Below, piece by piece: positions 1 to 7,893 of a DNA stretch of 62,326 nucleotides. The position numbers and the translations under genes are program-made. Position 1 is the first letter of the stretch. Each line of letters opens with the position of its first letter. The notes under the pieces are model-generated. The model did not search any database and was not told the origin of the DNA. It worked only from the letters and a program-made list of their open reading frames with translations. The stretch covers positions 1-62,326 of the forward strand of contig NZ_JACVPB010000002.1 of the NCBI RefSeq assembly GCF_018882085.1, given 5' to 3'. Origin of the DNA: Polynucleobacter sp. AP-Reno-20A-A9. GTDB lineage: Bacteria; Pseudomonadota; Gammaproteobacteria; Burkholderiales; Burkholderiaceae.

Positions 1-193
1 GGACTTTAAACTCTGGGGAGTAGCGTTGGAAGCTGGGGTTAAGGCCACTATGACCATGGGCTTGATAAGCCAAGGTCCATTTACGGACATCTGAATGGCT
101 AATCTTAAATAAGTGACCTACCCGCCTAAGACCGCCTGACTTTAAAAACTCTTTAACTACCTTTAGCTTGAACTGCTTGCTGTACTTGCTCAT
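1..193 (-). CDS. IS3-family transposase OrfA, N-terminal part (cut by window edge)
   Basis: Translating the minus strand from the ATG at 193 gives 64 residues beginning MSKYSKQFKLKVVKEFLKSG. They form a helix-turn-helix of the OrfA type, followed by the IS150-like pattern V-R-K-W-x-x-x-Y-x-x-H-G-x-x-G-L near residues 36-51. In IS3 elements OrfA binds the terminal inverted repeats and is joined to the DDE catalytic OrfB by programmed frameshifting; OrfB would lie off the left edge. The start is supported by an AAGGGGG Shine-Dalgarno sequence at 203-209 with 9 bases of spacing. The frame stays open to the window edge, so nothing here shows it is broken. Confidence 0.8.
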   Translation of the reverse strand, partial: MSKYSKQFKLKVVKEFLKSGGLRRVGHLFKISHSDVRKWTLAYQAHGHSGLNPSFQRYSPEFKV

Positions 194-202
194 AAAACAA
201 AA

Positions 203-238
203 CCCCCTTGGTTGGACATAATGTCCAACTTTTGGGGG
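203..238 (-). promoter_or_regulatory. IS-end hairpin overlapping the transposase ribosome-binding site
   Basis: An inverted repeat of 9 bp (211-219 with 221-229, one-base centre at 220) is flanked by a small internal loop and then by five C/G pairs (203-207 with 234-238). Read on the minus strand, the 3' arm of the outer stem is the GGGGG of the transposase Shine-Dalgarno sequence. An RNA entering from outside the element would contain both arms and could sequester the ribosome-binding site. This resembles the protection from impinging transcription known for IS10, IS50 and IS200. The pairing is seen in the sequence; the role is inferred. Confidence 0.5.
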
Positions 239-277
239 TCAGTTCAGTAGGTGGCTTTTCTTATAAGTGCAGATTGC

Positions 278-511
278 TTACTTGCGGATATGCGCTTTGC
301 GAGCAGCATCTTGCGACATGCCAGCACCAGCGCCTTCACGAGACTCTTTTTCAGCAGTAATTTCTTTACGGCGCTCTTTGCAAGAACCAGCAATCTCCTG
401 CAAAGCCTTACGTGCGCGCGCTGCAGAAGCTTTAATGCCTTTGCCTTGAAACTTTTCGTTCTCAGCTTTGTAGTTTTCAAAAGCTTCTAGTAATTTATCG
501 TGATGAGACAT
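278..511 (-). CDS. Small basic histone H1-like protein (hypothetical)
   Basis: A 77-residue, highly charged, Lys/Arg/Glu-rich protein without a signal peptide or membrane segment. The middle (about residues 22-60: KGIKASAARARKALQEI and onward to KERRKEI) resembles the short amphipathic helices of bacterial Hc1-type histone-like proteins, which suggests DNA or RNA binding. That similarity is from memory and weak. The minus-strand frame was chosen over two overlapping frames because of the AAGGAAT ribosome-binding site just upstream of the ATG at 511 and the regular charged-helix composition. It lies downstream of clpA on the same strand with a 43-bp gap, and an IS element begins 31 bp past its stop. 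Confidence 0.6.
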   Translation of the reverse strand: MSHHDKLLEAFENYKAENEKFQGKGIKASAARARKALQEIAGSCKERRKEITAEKESREGAGAGMSQDAARKAHIRK

Positions 512-554
512 ATATTCCTTTTTTGGGTTGTTTTTATTTAAAAATGTTTGTTAA

Positions 555-2861
555 TTAAATTTCTTCAGCAGGCGCTATATCAGCCTTAGCACGCTTACCT
601 GGCAATACTGGAGTTTCGAAGTTCAATAGAACCTTGCCATCAGCAGCAATATCGACATCCACGTGACCACCTTGAGCTAACTTACCAAACAGTAGCTCGT
701 CAGCAAGGGCTTTACGCACAGTATCCTGAATAATGCGTTGCATCGGACGCGCACCCATTAGAGGATCGAAGCCGTGTTTTGCTAGATGAGCACGCAAAGC
801 GGGACTAAAGGTGGCATCCACCTTCTTCTCGTGGAGTTGCTCTTCTAGCTGCATCAAGAACTTATCAACTACACGCATGATGATGGACTCATCAAGAGCT
901 TTGAAGGAAACAATAGCATCCAAGCGATTGCGAAACTCTGGCGTAAAGAACTTCTTGATATCGGCCATCTCATCGCCAGACTCACGCGCATTGGTAAAGC
1001 CAATGGTCGATTTCTGCATCGCCTCAGCGCCAGCATTGGTAGTCATGATGATGATCACGTTACGGAAATCAGTCTTACGACCATTGTTATCCGTCAAAGT
1101 ACCATGATCCATTACCTGCAACAGAATATTGAAAATATCTGGGTGGGCTTTTTCAATTTCATCTAATAAGAGCACACAATGCGGTTTCTTATTCACGGCC
1201 TCAGTTAACAATCCGCCCTGATCAAATCCTACATAACCTGGAGGTGCGCCAATCAAGCGACTCACTGCATGACGCTCCATGTACTCGGACATATCAAAAC
1301 GGAGTAACTCAATACCTAGAATGTAGGCAAGCTGTTTAGCAACTTCAGTCTTGCCAACGCCTGTTGGTCCAGAGAACAAGAATGATCCGATCGGTCTATC
1401 AATCTTGCCCAGACCAGCACGAGTCATTTTGATAGCACTAGCCAAGGCTTCGATCGCAGGATCTTGTCCAAAGACCACACTCTTAATATCGCGATCCAAA
1501 GTTTGCAACTTGCTACGATCGTCTACAGTGACTGATTGCGGCGGTATGCGTGCAATCTTCGCTACGATCTCTTCAATCTCAGGGCGCCCAATAGTTTTCT
1601 TCTGCTTAGACTTCGGCAAAATACGCTGAGCAGCACCAGCTTCATCGATGACGTCAATTGCCTTATCAGGCAAATGACGATCATTAATATAGCGAGCGGA
1701 AAGTTCTGCGGCAGCCACCAAAGCAGCAGCCGCATACTTCACACTGTGATGTTCTTCGAAGCGTGATTTCAAGCCACGCAGAATTTGCACTGTTTGATCT
1801 ACGGTTGGCTCTACAACATCCACCTTCTGAAAACGACGTGATAAAGCCGCATCCTTTTCAAAGATGCCGCGATATTCTGTAAAGGTAGTTGCACCGATAC
1901 ATTTCAGCTGGCCATTAGACAAAGCGGGTTTCAATAAATTGCTCGCATCTAATGTACCGCCAGAAGCTGCGCCCGCTCCAATCAGCGTATGAATCTCATC
2001 AATAAACAAAACACCATGAGTATGATCTTTGAGTGACTTGAGAACGCTCTTCAAGCGCTGCTCAAAATCACCACGGTATTTAGTACCCGCTAAAAGAGCG
2101 CCCATATCTAAAGAGTAAACAGTGGCGTTGGCCAAAATATCAGGCACATCACCTTTCACGATTCTCCAGGCCAAGCCCTCAGCAATTGCTGTCTTACCTA
2201 CCCCAGCCTCACCCACCAATAACGGGTTGTTTTTGCGACGACGGCACAGCACTTGAATAACGCGCTCTACCTCGCTCTCGCGCCCAATCAATGGATCAAT
2301 CTTGCCTTGACGAGCCATGACATTGAGGTTTTGCGTGTATTGCTCAAGGGGACTTTCTTTACCGGAAGCACTAGACTCCTCAGCCTCCTGGGAGGGCTCA
2401 ACGGGCTTCACATGCTCCGATTGATCTTTACGCACACCATGACTAATGAAGTTCACAACATCTAAGCGGGTAACGCCCTGCTGTTGCAAGAAATAAACCG
2501 CATGCGAATCTTTTTCGCCGAAGATGGCGACCAGCACATTTGCACCAGTCACTTCTTTCTTACCATTCGATGTTGACTGCACATGCATGATGGCGCGCTG
2601 AATCACACGCTGAAATCCTAGCGTGGGTTGTGTATCAACCTCATCATTGCCTGGCACCACAGGTGTGTTGTCGTTAATAAAGTTTTTGAGTTGAGCGCGT
2701 AGCTCTGCGATATTGACTGCGCAAGCCTTTAAGACCTCTACCGCAGTAGCGTTATCCAGTAAGGCCGCGAGCAAATGCTCAACTGTGATGAACTCATGTC
2801 GGGATGCCCTTGCGTCAACAAACGCCATGTGCAAACTCACTTCTAATTCTTGGGCAATCAT
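555..2861 (-). CDS. clpA: ATP-dependent Clp protease ATP-binding subunit ClpA
   Basis: AAA+ unfoldase that feeds substrates, including N-degron proteins delivered by ClpS, into the ClpP peptidase. From the ATG at 2861 the protein has 768 residues, close to E. coli ClpA (758). An N-terminal Clp_N repeat domain (about 1-145) is followed by D1 with Walker A GEAGVGKT (217-224) and Walker B near 284-289. D2 has Walker A GPTGVGKT (498-505) and Walker [12 protein letters not shown]. An IGF tripeptide at 620-622 corresponds to the ClpP-docking loop. The chosen ATG overlaps the clpS stop (ATGA) and has a GGAGG ribosome-binding site; a start 18 bases upstream is possible but would lie deeper in clpS. 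Translational coupling with clpS is likely. Confidence 0.97.
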   Translation of the reverse strand: MIAQELEVSLHMAFVDARASRHEFITVEHLLAALLDNATAVEVLKACAVNIAELRAQLKNFINDNTPVVPGNDEVDTQPTLGFQRVIQRAIMHVQSTSNGKKEVTGANVLVAIFGEKDSHAVYFLQQQGVTRLDVVNFISHGVRKDQSEHVKPVEPSQEAEESSASGKESPLEQYTQNLNVMARQGKIDPLIGRESEVERVIQVLCRRRKNNPLLVGEAGVGKTAIAEGLAWRIVKGDVPDILANATVYSLDMGALLAGTKYRGDFEQRLKSVLKSLKDHTHGVLFIDEIHTLIGAGAASGGTLDASNLLKPALSNGQLKCIGATTFTEYRGIFEKDAALSRRFQKVDVVEPTVDQTVQILRGLKSRFEEHHSVKYAAAALVAAAELSARYINDRHLPDKAIDVIDEAGAAQRILPKSKQKKTIGRPEIEEIVAKIARIPPQSVTVDDRSKLQTLDRDIKSVVFGQDPAIEALASAIKMTRAGLGKIDRPIGSFLFSGPTGVGKTEVAKQLAYILGIELLRFDMSEYMERHAVSRLIGAPPGYVGFDQGGLLTEAVNKKPHCVLLLDEIEKAHPDIFNILLQVMDHGTLTDNNGRKTDFRNVIIIMTTNAGAEAMQKSTIGFTNARESGDEMADIKKFFTPEFRNRLDAIVSFKALDESIIMRVVDKFLMQLEEQLHEKKVDATFSPALRAHLAKHGFDPLMGARPMQRIIQDTVRKALADELLFGKLAQGGHVDVDIAADGKVLLNFETPVLPGKRAKADIAPAEEI

Positions 2862-3205
2862 GCTTCCTCCATAGTGCACTGTAGTGGGTGACCCGCTTCA
2901 CGGGAGAGTTCGATAACTTGATGCACTTTCGTAGCGGCAACATCGCGGGTAAATACTCCGCAAACACCTTTGCCAACTAAATGTACTTGCAACATGATGC
3001 GTGTAGCTGTTTCGTGATCCTTATTAAAATACTCCTGAATCACCATCACCACAAATTCCATTGGCGTGTAATCGTCATTCATTAATAAAACTTTATACAT
3101 CGAAGGCGCCTTTACTTGCTCGATTTGCTTTTCGAGCAGAAGGGTGTCTTCAATATACGGATTACTGGGATTACCAGTAGTGGGATTTTTTGGCGCGCGA
3201 CTCAT
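2858..3205 (-). CDS. clpS: ATP-dependent Clp protease adaptor ClpS
   Basis: Adaptor that recognises N-degron residues and hands substrates to the ClpA N-domain. The protein has 115 residues from the ATG at 3205. The conserved core begins at [16 protein letters not shown], whose Asn-Asp pair lines the N-degron pocket, and runs to the [11 protein letters not shown] strand and the C-terminal helix. The N-terminus is flexible and Pro/Asn-rich, as usual. In-frame ATG at 3214 and GTG at 3223 are alternative starts; none has a strong ribosome-binding site, and 3205 is preferred because it begins the usual Met-Ser-Arg tail. The stop overlaps the clpA start by four bases, so the two form one operon. 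A divergent cold-shock gene begins 286 bp away. Confidence 0.93.
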   Translation of the reverse strand: MSRAPKNPTTGNPSNPYIEDTLLLEKQIEQVKAPSMYKVLLMNDDYTPMEFVVMVIQEYFNKDHETATRIMLQVHLVGKGVCGVFTRDVAATKVHQVIELSREAGHPLQCTMEEA

Positions 3206-3491
3206 GAGAAACATTCTAAACACAGATATCCAAACTTTAATTTACAGGGGTCATGTTGCGAAAAACACGCAAAAACCCCCTCTTAAACCCATATTGGGGC
3301 ATTTTTCTATAAAAAAAGGGGTAATTACTAGGGGGTAGGGGCATATAACTCCTTGACACCCCTCGAAAAAGGGCAAACAATCGGGGGGTAGGCTTCAAAA
3401 GAGGTTCTATTTAGGCGTGTTGTGGATTGAGACTGATTAAAAAGTATTTACCCTCATCACGGTTGTTTTAAGTTTATGTAATGGAGTTCGC
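3206..3491. promoter_or_regulatory. Divergent clpS / cold-shock gene intergenic region with G-tracts
   Basis: This 286-bp divergent region must hold the clpS promoter and the cold-shock gene leader. On the plus strand there is a consensus-like -35 (TTGACA, 3353-3358) with AACAAT 17 bases downstream, a moderate -10. If used, the cold-shock mRNA would have a leader of about 100 bases, which is common for this family. The -35 is bracketed by two copies of GGGGGTAGG (3331-3339 and 3384-3392), with another GGGG run at 3318-3321. Promoter assignment is tentative; no terminator or RNA gene was recognised here. Confidence 0.35.
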
Positions 3492-3695
3492 ATGGCGACC
3501 GGAATTGTTAAGTGGTTCAATGATGCAAAAGGTTTTGGCTTTATCAAACCTGATGATGGTGAAGAAGAGTTGTTCGCGCATTTCAGCGCAATTACTATGC
3601 CTGGGTTCAAAACCCTCAAGGAAAACCAAAAGGTAACGTTTGACATTACCCAAGGTCCTAAAGGCAAGCAAGCTACCAATATCCAAGCGGCTTAA
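3492..3695 (+). CDS. Cold-shock protein, CspA family
   Basis: Single cold-shock domain of 67 residues, the family's usual length, acting as a cytoplasmic RNA/single-strand DNA chaperone. RNP1 is KGFGFI (13-18). RNP2 is LFAHFSAI (27-34), with Ala where many homologues have Val. A GGAG ribosome-binding site precedes the ATG. It is monocistronic: a strong intrinsic terminator follows at 3720-3746. A long leader of about 100 bases or more is available for cold-dependent control, but no cold box was identified. The paralogue name (cspA, cspC, cspD and so on) cannot be assigned from sequence alone. Confidence 0.95.
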   Translation: MATGIVKWFNDAKGFGFIKPDDGEEELFAHFSAITMPGFKTLKENQKVTFDITQGPKGKQATNIQAA

Positions 3696-3719
3696 TAGTC
3701 CTTAGATCATTATTAAAAA

Positions 3720-3746
3720 CCCAGGACTTGTTCCTGGGTTTTTTTT
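3720..3746 (+). terminator. Rho-independent terminator of the cold-shock gene
   Basis: A 7-bp stem CCCAGGA/TCCTGGG with a 5-base loop is followed directly by a run of eight T residues (3739-3746). This is a textbook intrinsic terminator 24 bases after the stop codon. Confidence 0.93.
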
Positions 3747-3779
3747 CGTCTGCAATTTCCCTCGCTTAAAATACAAGGC

Positions 3780-4244
3780 ATGTCTATAACAATCCTTAGT
3801 ACCCCAACCTTCTTGCGCCAAGTATTTTCTACTGCGCTCATTCTTTGCTCCACCCTAACGCTTGCTCAGGTTAACGTCGGACTACCCACTATTGAATTAA
3901 AGACGGGCATCTATCGCATACAGGCTGAGCTTGCCGATACACCGAAGGCTAGAGAGGTTGGCCTCATGAACCGCACAAGCATGCCAACGAATTCTGGAAT
4001 GTTATTTATTTTTGAACAAAAGGCAGGTCACTGCTTCTGGATGAACAACACTAAGATCCCACTCTCAATTGCATTCATTGCAGATGATGGGAGAATTGTG
4101 AATATTGAAGAGATGCAGGCTGAAACTACCAATAATCACTGCCCTAAGGCGGCAGTGCGTTATGCACTGGAGATGAATAAGCAATGGTTCTCTGAGCGCG
4201 TGATTGTCCCAGGTACGGTGGTTACGGGTTTACCAAAAAAATAA
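3780..4244 (+). CDS. DUF192 family exported protein
   Basis: A 154-residue protein with a hydrophobic N-terminal segment (about 10-29) ending near TLA-Q, consistent with a Sec signal peptide and a mature periplasmic domain of about 125 residues. The mature part carries the DUF192 (COG1430) signature: E-L-A-D-T-P-K-A-R-E-V-G-L-M-N-R, then GMLFIF, CFWMNNTKIPLSIAFI, and a final C-P...YALEMN block. The family adopts a small beta-fold and has no established biochemical role. It stands alone between two terminators, facing ppnP. Confidence 0.88.
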   Translation: MSITILSTPTFLRQVFSTALILCSTLTLAQVNVGLPTIELKTGIYRIQAELADTPKAREVGLMNRTSMPTNSGMLFIFEQKAGHCFWMNNTKIPLSIAFIADDGRIVNIEEMQAETTNNHCPKAAVRYALEMNKQWFSERVIVPGTVVTGLPKK

Positions 4245-4280
4245 TCTGGGCTAGTTCGAAATAATTCATCTTGAGCCAAT

Positions 4281-4312
4281 AAAAAACGCAGACCGAGGTC
4301 TGCGTTTTGTTT
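4281..4312. terminator. Bidirectional terminator between the DUF192 gene and ppnP
   Basis: Perfect arms CGCAGACC (4287-4294) and GGTCTGCG (4297-4304) are flanked by a run of six A on the left and T-rich sequence on the right. The hairpin can therefore stop transcription of the rightward DUF192 gene and of the leftward ppnP gene. Confidence 0.9.
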
Positions 4313-4327
4313 TAGAGCATCTTTGAT

Positions 4328-4633
4328 TTATTCAAAGTGGCAAACATAGTGCACTGGTTGCTCAGCACGAATGATGAAGTAGCCACCCTTCTCCACCTCC
4401 CAGCTTTGACCGGCCTTGAACTCTTGCTCAGGGGCGCCATTGATGCTGACAAAAGCATTGCCATCAACTACTTCCATAATCTCGCTGGTGCTTAAGTCAA
4501 AGCGTAAAGTGCTTGGTAACACCACGCCAACCGACTTGCGAATGCCATTAGGCAATGTCACGGTATGGGAAACACACTTGCCATCAAAAAATACATTGGC
4601 TTTTTTGCCTACGGAAACTTGATCAAATTGCAT
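4328..4633 (-). CDS. ppnP: Pyrimidine/purine nucleoside phosphorylase PpnP (DUF1255, cupin fold)
   Basis: A 101-residue single-domain cupin of the PpnP/YaiE family, the usual length. E. coli PpnP phosphorolyses several purine and pyrimidine nucleosides to base and ribose-1-phosphate. Visible family features are the central GIRKSVGVVLPS strand, the acidic STSEIMEVVDG turn and the C-terminal EQPVHYVCHFE end, which matches the family's typical ending. The ATG at 4633 has an AAGAAAG-type ribosome-binding site. It lies 44 bp downstream of argG on the same strand and may be cotranscribed with it; its own terminator is the hairpin at 4281-4312. Confidence 0.9.
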   Translation of the reverse strand: MQFDQVSVGKKANVFFDGKCVSHTVTLPNGIRKSVGVVLPSTLRFDLSTSEIMEVVDGNAFVSINGAPEQEFKAGQSWEVEKGGYFIIRAEQPVHYVCHFE

Positions 4634-4677
4634 GCTAATTCTTTCTTATCTGTTTGGTTCTAATCGTTTACTTTTAG

Positions 4678-5910
4678 TTATTTCTGAGCGCGCTTACGTC
4701 TAGCTGTTTCGGCAATTCGCATACGCAAGGCATTGAGCTTAATAAAACCACCAGCATCTGCTTGGTTGTATGCGCCGCCATCATCGTCAAAGGTTGCGAT
4801 GTTTTGATCAAATAAAGTATTGACTGAGTCACGTGAAATCACAGAGACGGAACCTTTGTAGAGCTTTAAGCGCACAACGCCGTTAACAGCCTGTTGCGTG
4901 TGATCAATCAAGGTTTGTAGGGCGAGACGTTCTGGTGCCCACCACAAGCCGTTATAGATCAGGCTGGCGTAACGTGGCGTCAAGTCATCCTTCAAGTGCG
5001 CCACTTCACGATCCAAGGTAATACTTTCAATACCACGGTGAGCCTTTAGAAGAATTGTGCCGCCAGGAGTTTCGTAACAGCCACGGCTCTTCATGCCAAC
5101 AAAGCGGTTTTCTACTAAATCAAGACGGCCAATGCCATGTTTGCCGCCAAAACGATTTAGTTCAGCCAACAACTCGTGCGGCTTATAGGCTTTGCCATCA
5201 ATTGCTACTGGGTCACCAGCTTTAAATTCGATTTCAATAATTTCTGGAGCATCTGGAGCCTTTTCAGGAGAAACGGTCCAACGCCACATAGACTCTTCTG
5301 CTTCTGCATTTGGATTCTCGAGGTGACGGCCTTCATAACTGATGTGCAAAAGGTTGGCATCCATTGAGTACGGTGAACCGCCTTGCTTATGCTTCATCTC
5401 AACCGGAATGCCATGCTTTTCTGCGTAAGCCATCAACTTCTCACGCGAGAGAAGATCCCATTCACGCCAAGGAGCGATTACCTTGATTCCTGGTTCAAGA
5501 GCGTAGTAACCCAATTCAAAGCGAACCTGGTCATTTCCTTTGCCAGTAGCGCCGTGCGATACAGAGTCGGCGCCAGTTAAGCGAGCAATTTCAATTTGAC
5601 GCTTAGCGATTAATGGACGCGCAATAGATGTACCCAATAAATATTCACCCTCGTAAATCGTATTCGCGCGGAACATTGGGAATACAAAGTCACGTACAAA
5701 CTCTTCGCGCAAGTCATCAATAAAAATGTTTTCAGGCTTGATGCCAAATTGCAAAGCCTTAGCGCGTGCCGGCTCCAACTCTTCACCCTGACCTAAGTCA
5801 GCGGTAAAGGTTACGATCTCACAGCCATAGGTATCTTGAAGCCATTTCAAGATCACGCTTGTATCTAGACCGCCGGAATACGCTAAGACTACTTTTTTAA
5901 TGTCGGACAT
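4678..5910 (-). CDS. argG: Argininosuccinate synthase
   Basis: Joins citrulline and aspartate with ATP to make argininosuccinate, the penultimate step of arginine synthesis. From the ATG at 5910 there are 410 residues, matching the short ArgG type. Near the N-terminus [18 protein letters not shown] is the ATP-pyrophosphatase P-loop; [20 protein letters not shown] and EGRHLENP are further signatures. A TTG five codons upstream is possible, but Met-Ser-Asp-Ile-Lys is the usual start. It follows argF on the same strand with a 79-bp gap, so consecutive steps of the pathway are adjacent. No ArgR box was confidently seen. Confidence 0.97.
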   Translation of the reverse strand: MSDIKKVVLAYSGGLDTSVILKWLQDTYGCEIVTFTADLGQGEELEPARAKALQFGIKPENIFIDDLREEFVRDFVFPMFRANTIYEGEYLLGTSIARPLIAKRQIEIARLTGADSVSHGATGKGNDQVRFELGYYALEPGIKVIAPWREWDLLSREKLMAYAEKHGIPVEMKHKQGGSPYSMDANLLHISYEGRHLENPNAEAEESMWRWTVSPEKAPDAPEIIEIEFKAGDPVAIDGKAYKPHELLAELNRFGGKHGIGRLDLVENRFVGMKSRGCYETPGGTILLKAHRGIESITLDREVAHLKDDLTPRYASLIYNGLWWAPERLALQTLIDHTQQAVNGVVRLKLYKGSVSVISRDSVNTLFDQNIATFDDDGGAYNQADAGGFIKLNALRMRIAETARRKRAQK

Positions 5911-5989
5911 ATTTTTCTTATTCAATCAAAATTAATGAAAACGAATTGCTGATTATTTACTGATTATTTTATTGCTGAAGTTGTGTTGG

Positions 5990-6937
5990 TTAATCCAAAC
6001 GACCGCAGAGTAAATACTCCATCAGGGCTTTTTGGACGTGCAAACGATTTTCCGCCTCTTCCCAAACAATACTTTGCGGCCCATCAATCACTCCTGCTGA
6101 AACTTCTTCACCACGGTGCGCTGGCAAGCAGTGCATAAATAGTGCGTCAGGCTTAGCCAAGGACATCAACTCTTCATCAACCATCCAATCCTGGAAAGCA
6201 TTCATACGTGAAGTATTTTCAGCCTCATAACCCATGCTGGTCCAGACGTCGGTACTAACTAGGTCAGCACCTTTGCAAGCTTCTTTTGGATCAGCGCAAA
6301 TTGTTAAATGCCTTGCAGATTGTGGCGATAAACGCGTCTCGTCCAACTGATAACCCTCTGGCGCGGAGAAGCGCAACTGAAAATCGAGACATTCAGCAGC
6401 CTGCAACCAGGTATAGGCCATATTATTGGCATCCCCTACCCAAGCCACTGTTTTACCTTGGATTGGGCCACGCGCCTCTACAAAGGTGAAGATATCGGCC
6501 AATACTTGGCAAGGATGAAATTCATTTGTGAGGCCGTTGATGACCGGCACCCGTGAATTCGATGCAAAACGCTCAATAATGTCTTGGCCAAAGGTACGAA
6601 TCATGATGATGTCAGTCATCCGCGAAATTACCTGAGCAGCATCTTCTACAGGCTCACCACGACCCAACTGAGTATCTCGTGTATTTAGATATACCGCATG
6701 ACCACCAAGCTGATGGATGCCTGCCTCAAAGGACAGGCGGGTACGGGTGGAATGCTTCTCAAAAATCATTGCCAAGGTGCGGTCATGCAGTGGGTGCCAA
6801 GTTTCATAGCTCTTAAACTTGGCCTTGAGCCACGCCGAACGCTTGAGCAAATAGTCGTACTCTTCACGTGTGAGGTCAGAAAACTGCAGGTAGTGCTTTA
6901 CCTGACCGGGCACTTGCGGCTTCGCCAGAGATGTCAT
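5990..6937 (-). CDS. argF: Ornithine carbamoyltransferase
   Basis: Transfers the carbamoyl group from carbamoyl phosphate to ornithine, giving citrulline, the substrate of ArgG next door. From the ATG at 6937 the protein has 315 residues. It shows the carbamoyl-phosphate motif STRTR (63-67), HPCQVLAD, and the ornithine-binding HCLPAHRG near the C-terminus. In-frame upstream starts (ATG at 6970, TTG at 6982) would add a 5-15 residue lysine-rich extension and would overlap the divergent DUF3579 gene. The downstream ATG is preferred because it gives the normal family length, but its ribosome-binding site is weak. Confidence 0.96.
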   Translation of the reverse strand: MTSLAKPQVPGQVKHYLQFSDLTREEYDYLLKRSAWLKAKFKSYETWHPLHDRTLAMIFEKHSTRTRLSFEAGIHQLGGHAVYLNTRDTQLGRGEPVEDAAQVISRMTDIIMIRTFGQDIIERFASNSRVPVINGLTNEFHPCQVLADIFTFVEARGPIQGKTVAWVGDANNMAYTWLQAAECLDFQLRFSAPEGYQLDETRLSPQSARHLTICADPKEACKGADLVSTDVWTSMGYEAENTSRMNAFQDWMVDEELMSLAKPDALFMHCLPAHRGEEVSAGVIDGPQSIVWEEAENRLHVQKALMEYLLCGRLD

Positions 6938-6964
6938 AGTTGAGCTTTCTACTAAAGTTTTGGC

Positions 6965-7402
6965 TTGCATTTTTTTCTTCAAACATTCGGTTGCACGAAA
7001 ATAGACCCTAAAGCCATCTTACGGCCAACTTGGGCTGTTAAGCTAGAGGACTTAGAACACTATTTCTACTACCATCATTACGCGAACTTGAACCACAAAA
7101 AGCTTTTCATTCAAGGCATTACCACTTCTGGCAAACCATTTCGGCCCAGTGATTGGGCGGAGCGTCTGTGCGGGGTGATGGCTACTTTTCGCCCTCCCGG
7201 TGACTCCGGGGACCCTCGCTTCACTTATTCGCCCTATGTCAGACCAGTGCTTATTGCAAAAGTGAAATGCGTTGTTATCGATACTCGACTGAGGGACCTA
7301 GATCCTCGAGCGCTAGACTTTGTCATGAACTTTGCCAAAGACAACAGCCTACCAATCGAAGAGGCGTGTGAGTTCAACCCAACAGCCCCACCCCAGCCTT
7401 AA
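6965..7402 (+). CDS. DUF3579 family protein
   Basis: Reads as 145 residues from the ATG at 6965. The conserved DUF3579 domain begins only at about residue 45 (KKLFIQGITTSGKPFRPSDW) and continues through AERLCGVMATF, YSPYVRP and a C-terminal ALDFVMNFAKDNSLPIEEACE segment. Homologues in Burkholderiales are about 100-110 residues, so the first 40 residues may be untranslated; a TTG at 7088 is another possible start, though no good ribosome-binding site is visible there. The function is unknown and the family seems restricted to betaproteobacteria. It is divergent from argF, and the long form would crowd the argF 5' region. Confidence 0.75.
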   Translation: MHFFLQTFGCTKIDPKAILRPTWAVKLEDLEHYFYYHHYANLNHKKLFIQGITTSGKPFRPSDWAERLCGVMATFRPPGDSGDPRFTYSPYVRPVLIAKVKCVVIDTRLRDLDPRALDFVMNFAKDNSLPIEEACEFNPTAPPQP

Positions 7403-7432
7403 AAACAAAAACCCGCTCTGATGAGGAGCGGG
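7401..7432 (-). terminator. Rho-independent terminator of rpsT
   Basis: On the minus strand a 7-bp GC-rich stem (7426-7432 with 7412-7418, CCCGCTC/GAGCGGG) with a 7-base loop is followed by TTTTTGTTTTT. It ends rpsT transcription, and the U-tract runs up to the stop codon of the DUF3579 gene. A second hairpin (7437-7443 with 7449-7455) sits between it and the rpsT stop. Confidence 0.88.
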
Positions 7433-7475
7433 CTTAGGTCGAAACTTCTTCGACCAGCCTAAAACTAAAACTGTA

Positions 7476-7742
7476 TTACGCTGCCATCGCCTTGATAGCT
7501 GCAGACAAACGTGACTTCTGACGTGCCGCAGTATTTTTGTGAGCAATCTTTTTGTCAGCAATCTTGTCGATTGTTGCTTGAGTTGCCGCGAAAACTTTCG
7601 CTGCAGAAGCTTTGTCACCAGTTTCAATTGCTTTACGAACTGCCTTAATGGAAGTGCGGAGCTTTGAACGCAAACTGGAGTTGTGCTCGTTTTGTTTTAC
7701 TGCTTGGCGTGCACGCTTGCGCGCTTGTGCTGTATTGGCCAT
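7476..7742 (-). CDS. rpsT: 30S ribosomal protein S20
   Basis: An 88-residue, Lys/Arg/Ala-rich helical protein beginning [20 protein letters not shown], the standard S20 N-terminus; it binds 16S rRNA early in 30S assembly. Family length and the C-terminal [20 protein letters not shown] block fit. The AAGG ribosome-binding site precedes the ATG at 7742. It is divergent from murJ with a 151-bp gap, the common rpsT/murJ arrangement in proteobacteria. It is monocistronic, with two tandem hairpins downstream. Confidence 0.98.
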   Translation of the reverse strand: MANTAQARKRARQAVKQNEHNSSLRSKLRTSIKAVRKAIETGDKASAAKVFAATQATIDKIADKKIAHKNTAARQKSRLSAAIKAMAA

Positions 7743-7893
7743 CTTTAAACCTTGCCTCTATAAATTGCAAAATGCGATTAGTTAAAAATCCTGCGGACTT
7801 GCCAGATTCATAAGCAAGCTCGCCAAAACCCAAGATTTTACCTTAAAGGGGCAAAAAAGCCCAGCCGACAGATAAATAGGTGAAAATCGCCTC

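Larger units (their letters stand above)
1..246 (-). mobile_element. IS3-family (IS150-like) insertion sequence, one end; rest lies outside the window
   Basis: The element end is placed at about 246, where the minus strand begins TGAACTGACCCCC; this fits a TG...CA terminus of the IS150 subgroup. Next on the minus strand come an imperfect hairpin (203-238), a purine-rich ribosome-binding site (203-209) and the start of a transposase OrfA. The element continues past the left window edge, so its other end, any target duplication and the presence of OrfB cannot be judged. The end lies about 31 bp beyond the stop codon of the small basic gene at 278-511, so the element sits just downstream of that gene. 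The exact terminal base is inferred from the TG/CA rule. Confidence 0.8.

Noticed and set aside
251..490. Overlapping ORFs on both strands across the histone-like gene (plus 251-490, minus 244-480)
   Set aside because: They lack the AAGGAAT ribosome-binding site that precedes the 278-511 frame and encode irregular Ser/Phe/Leu-rich sequence without a family pattern.
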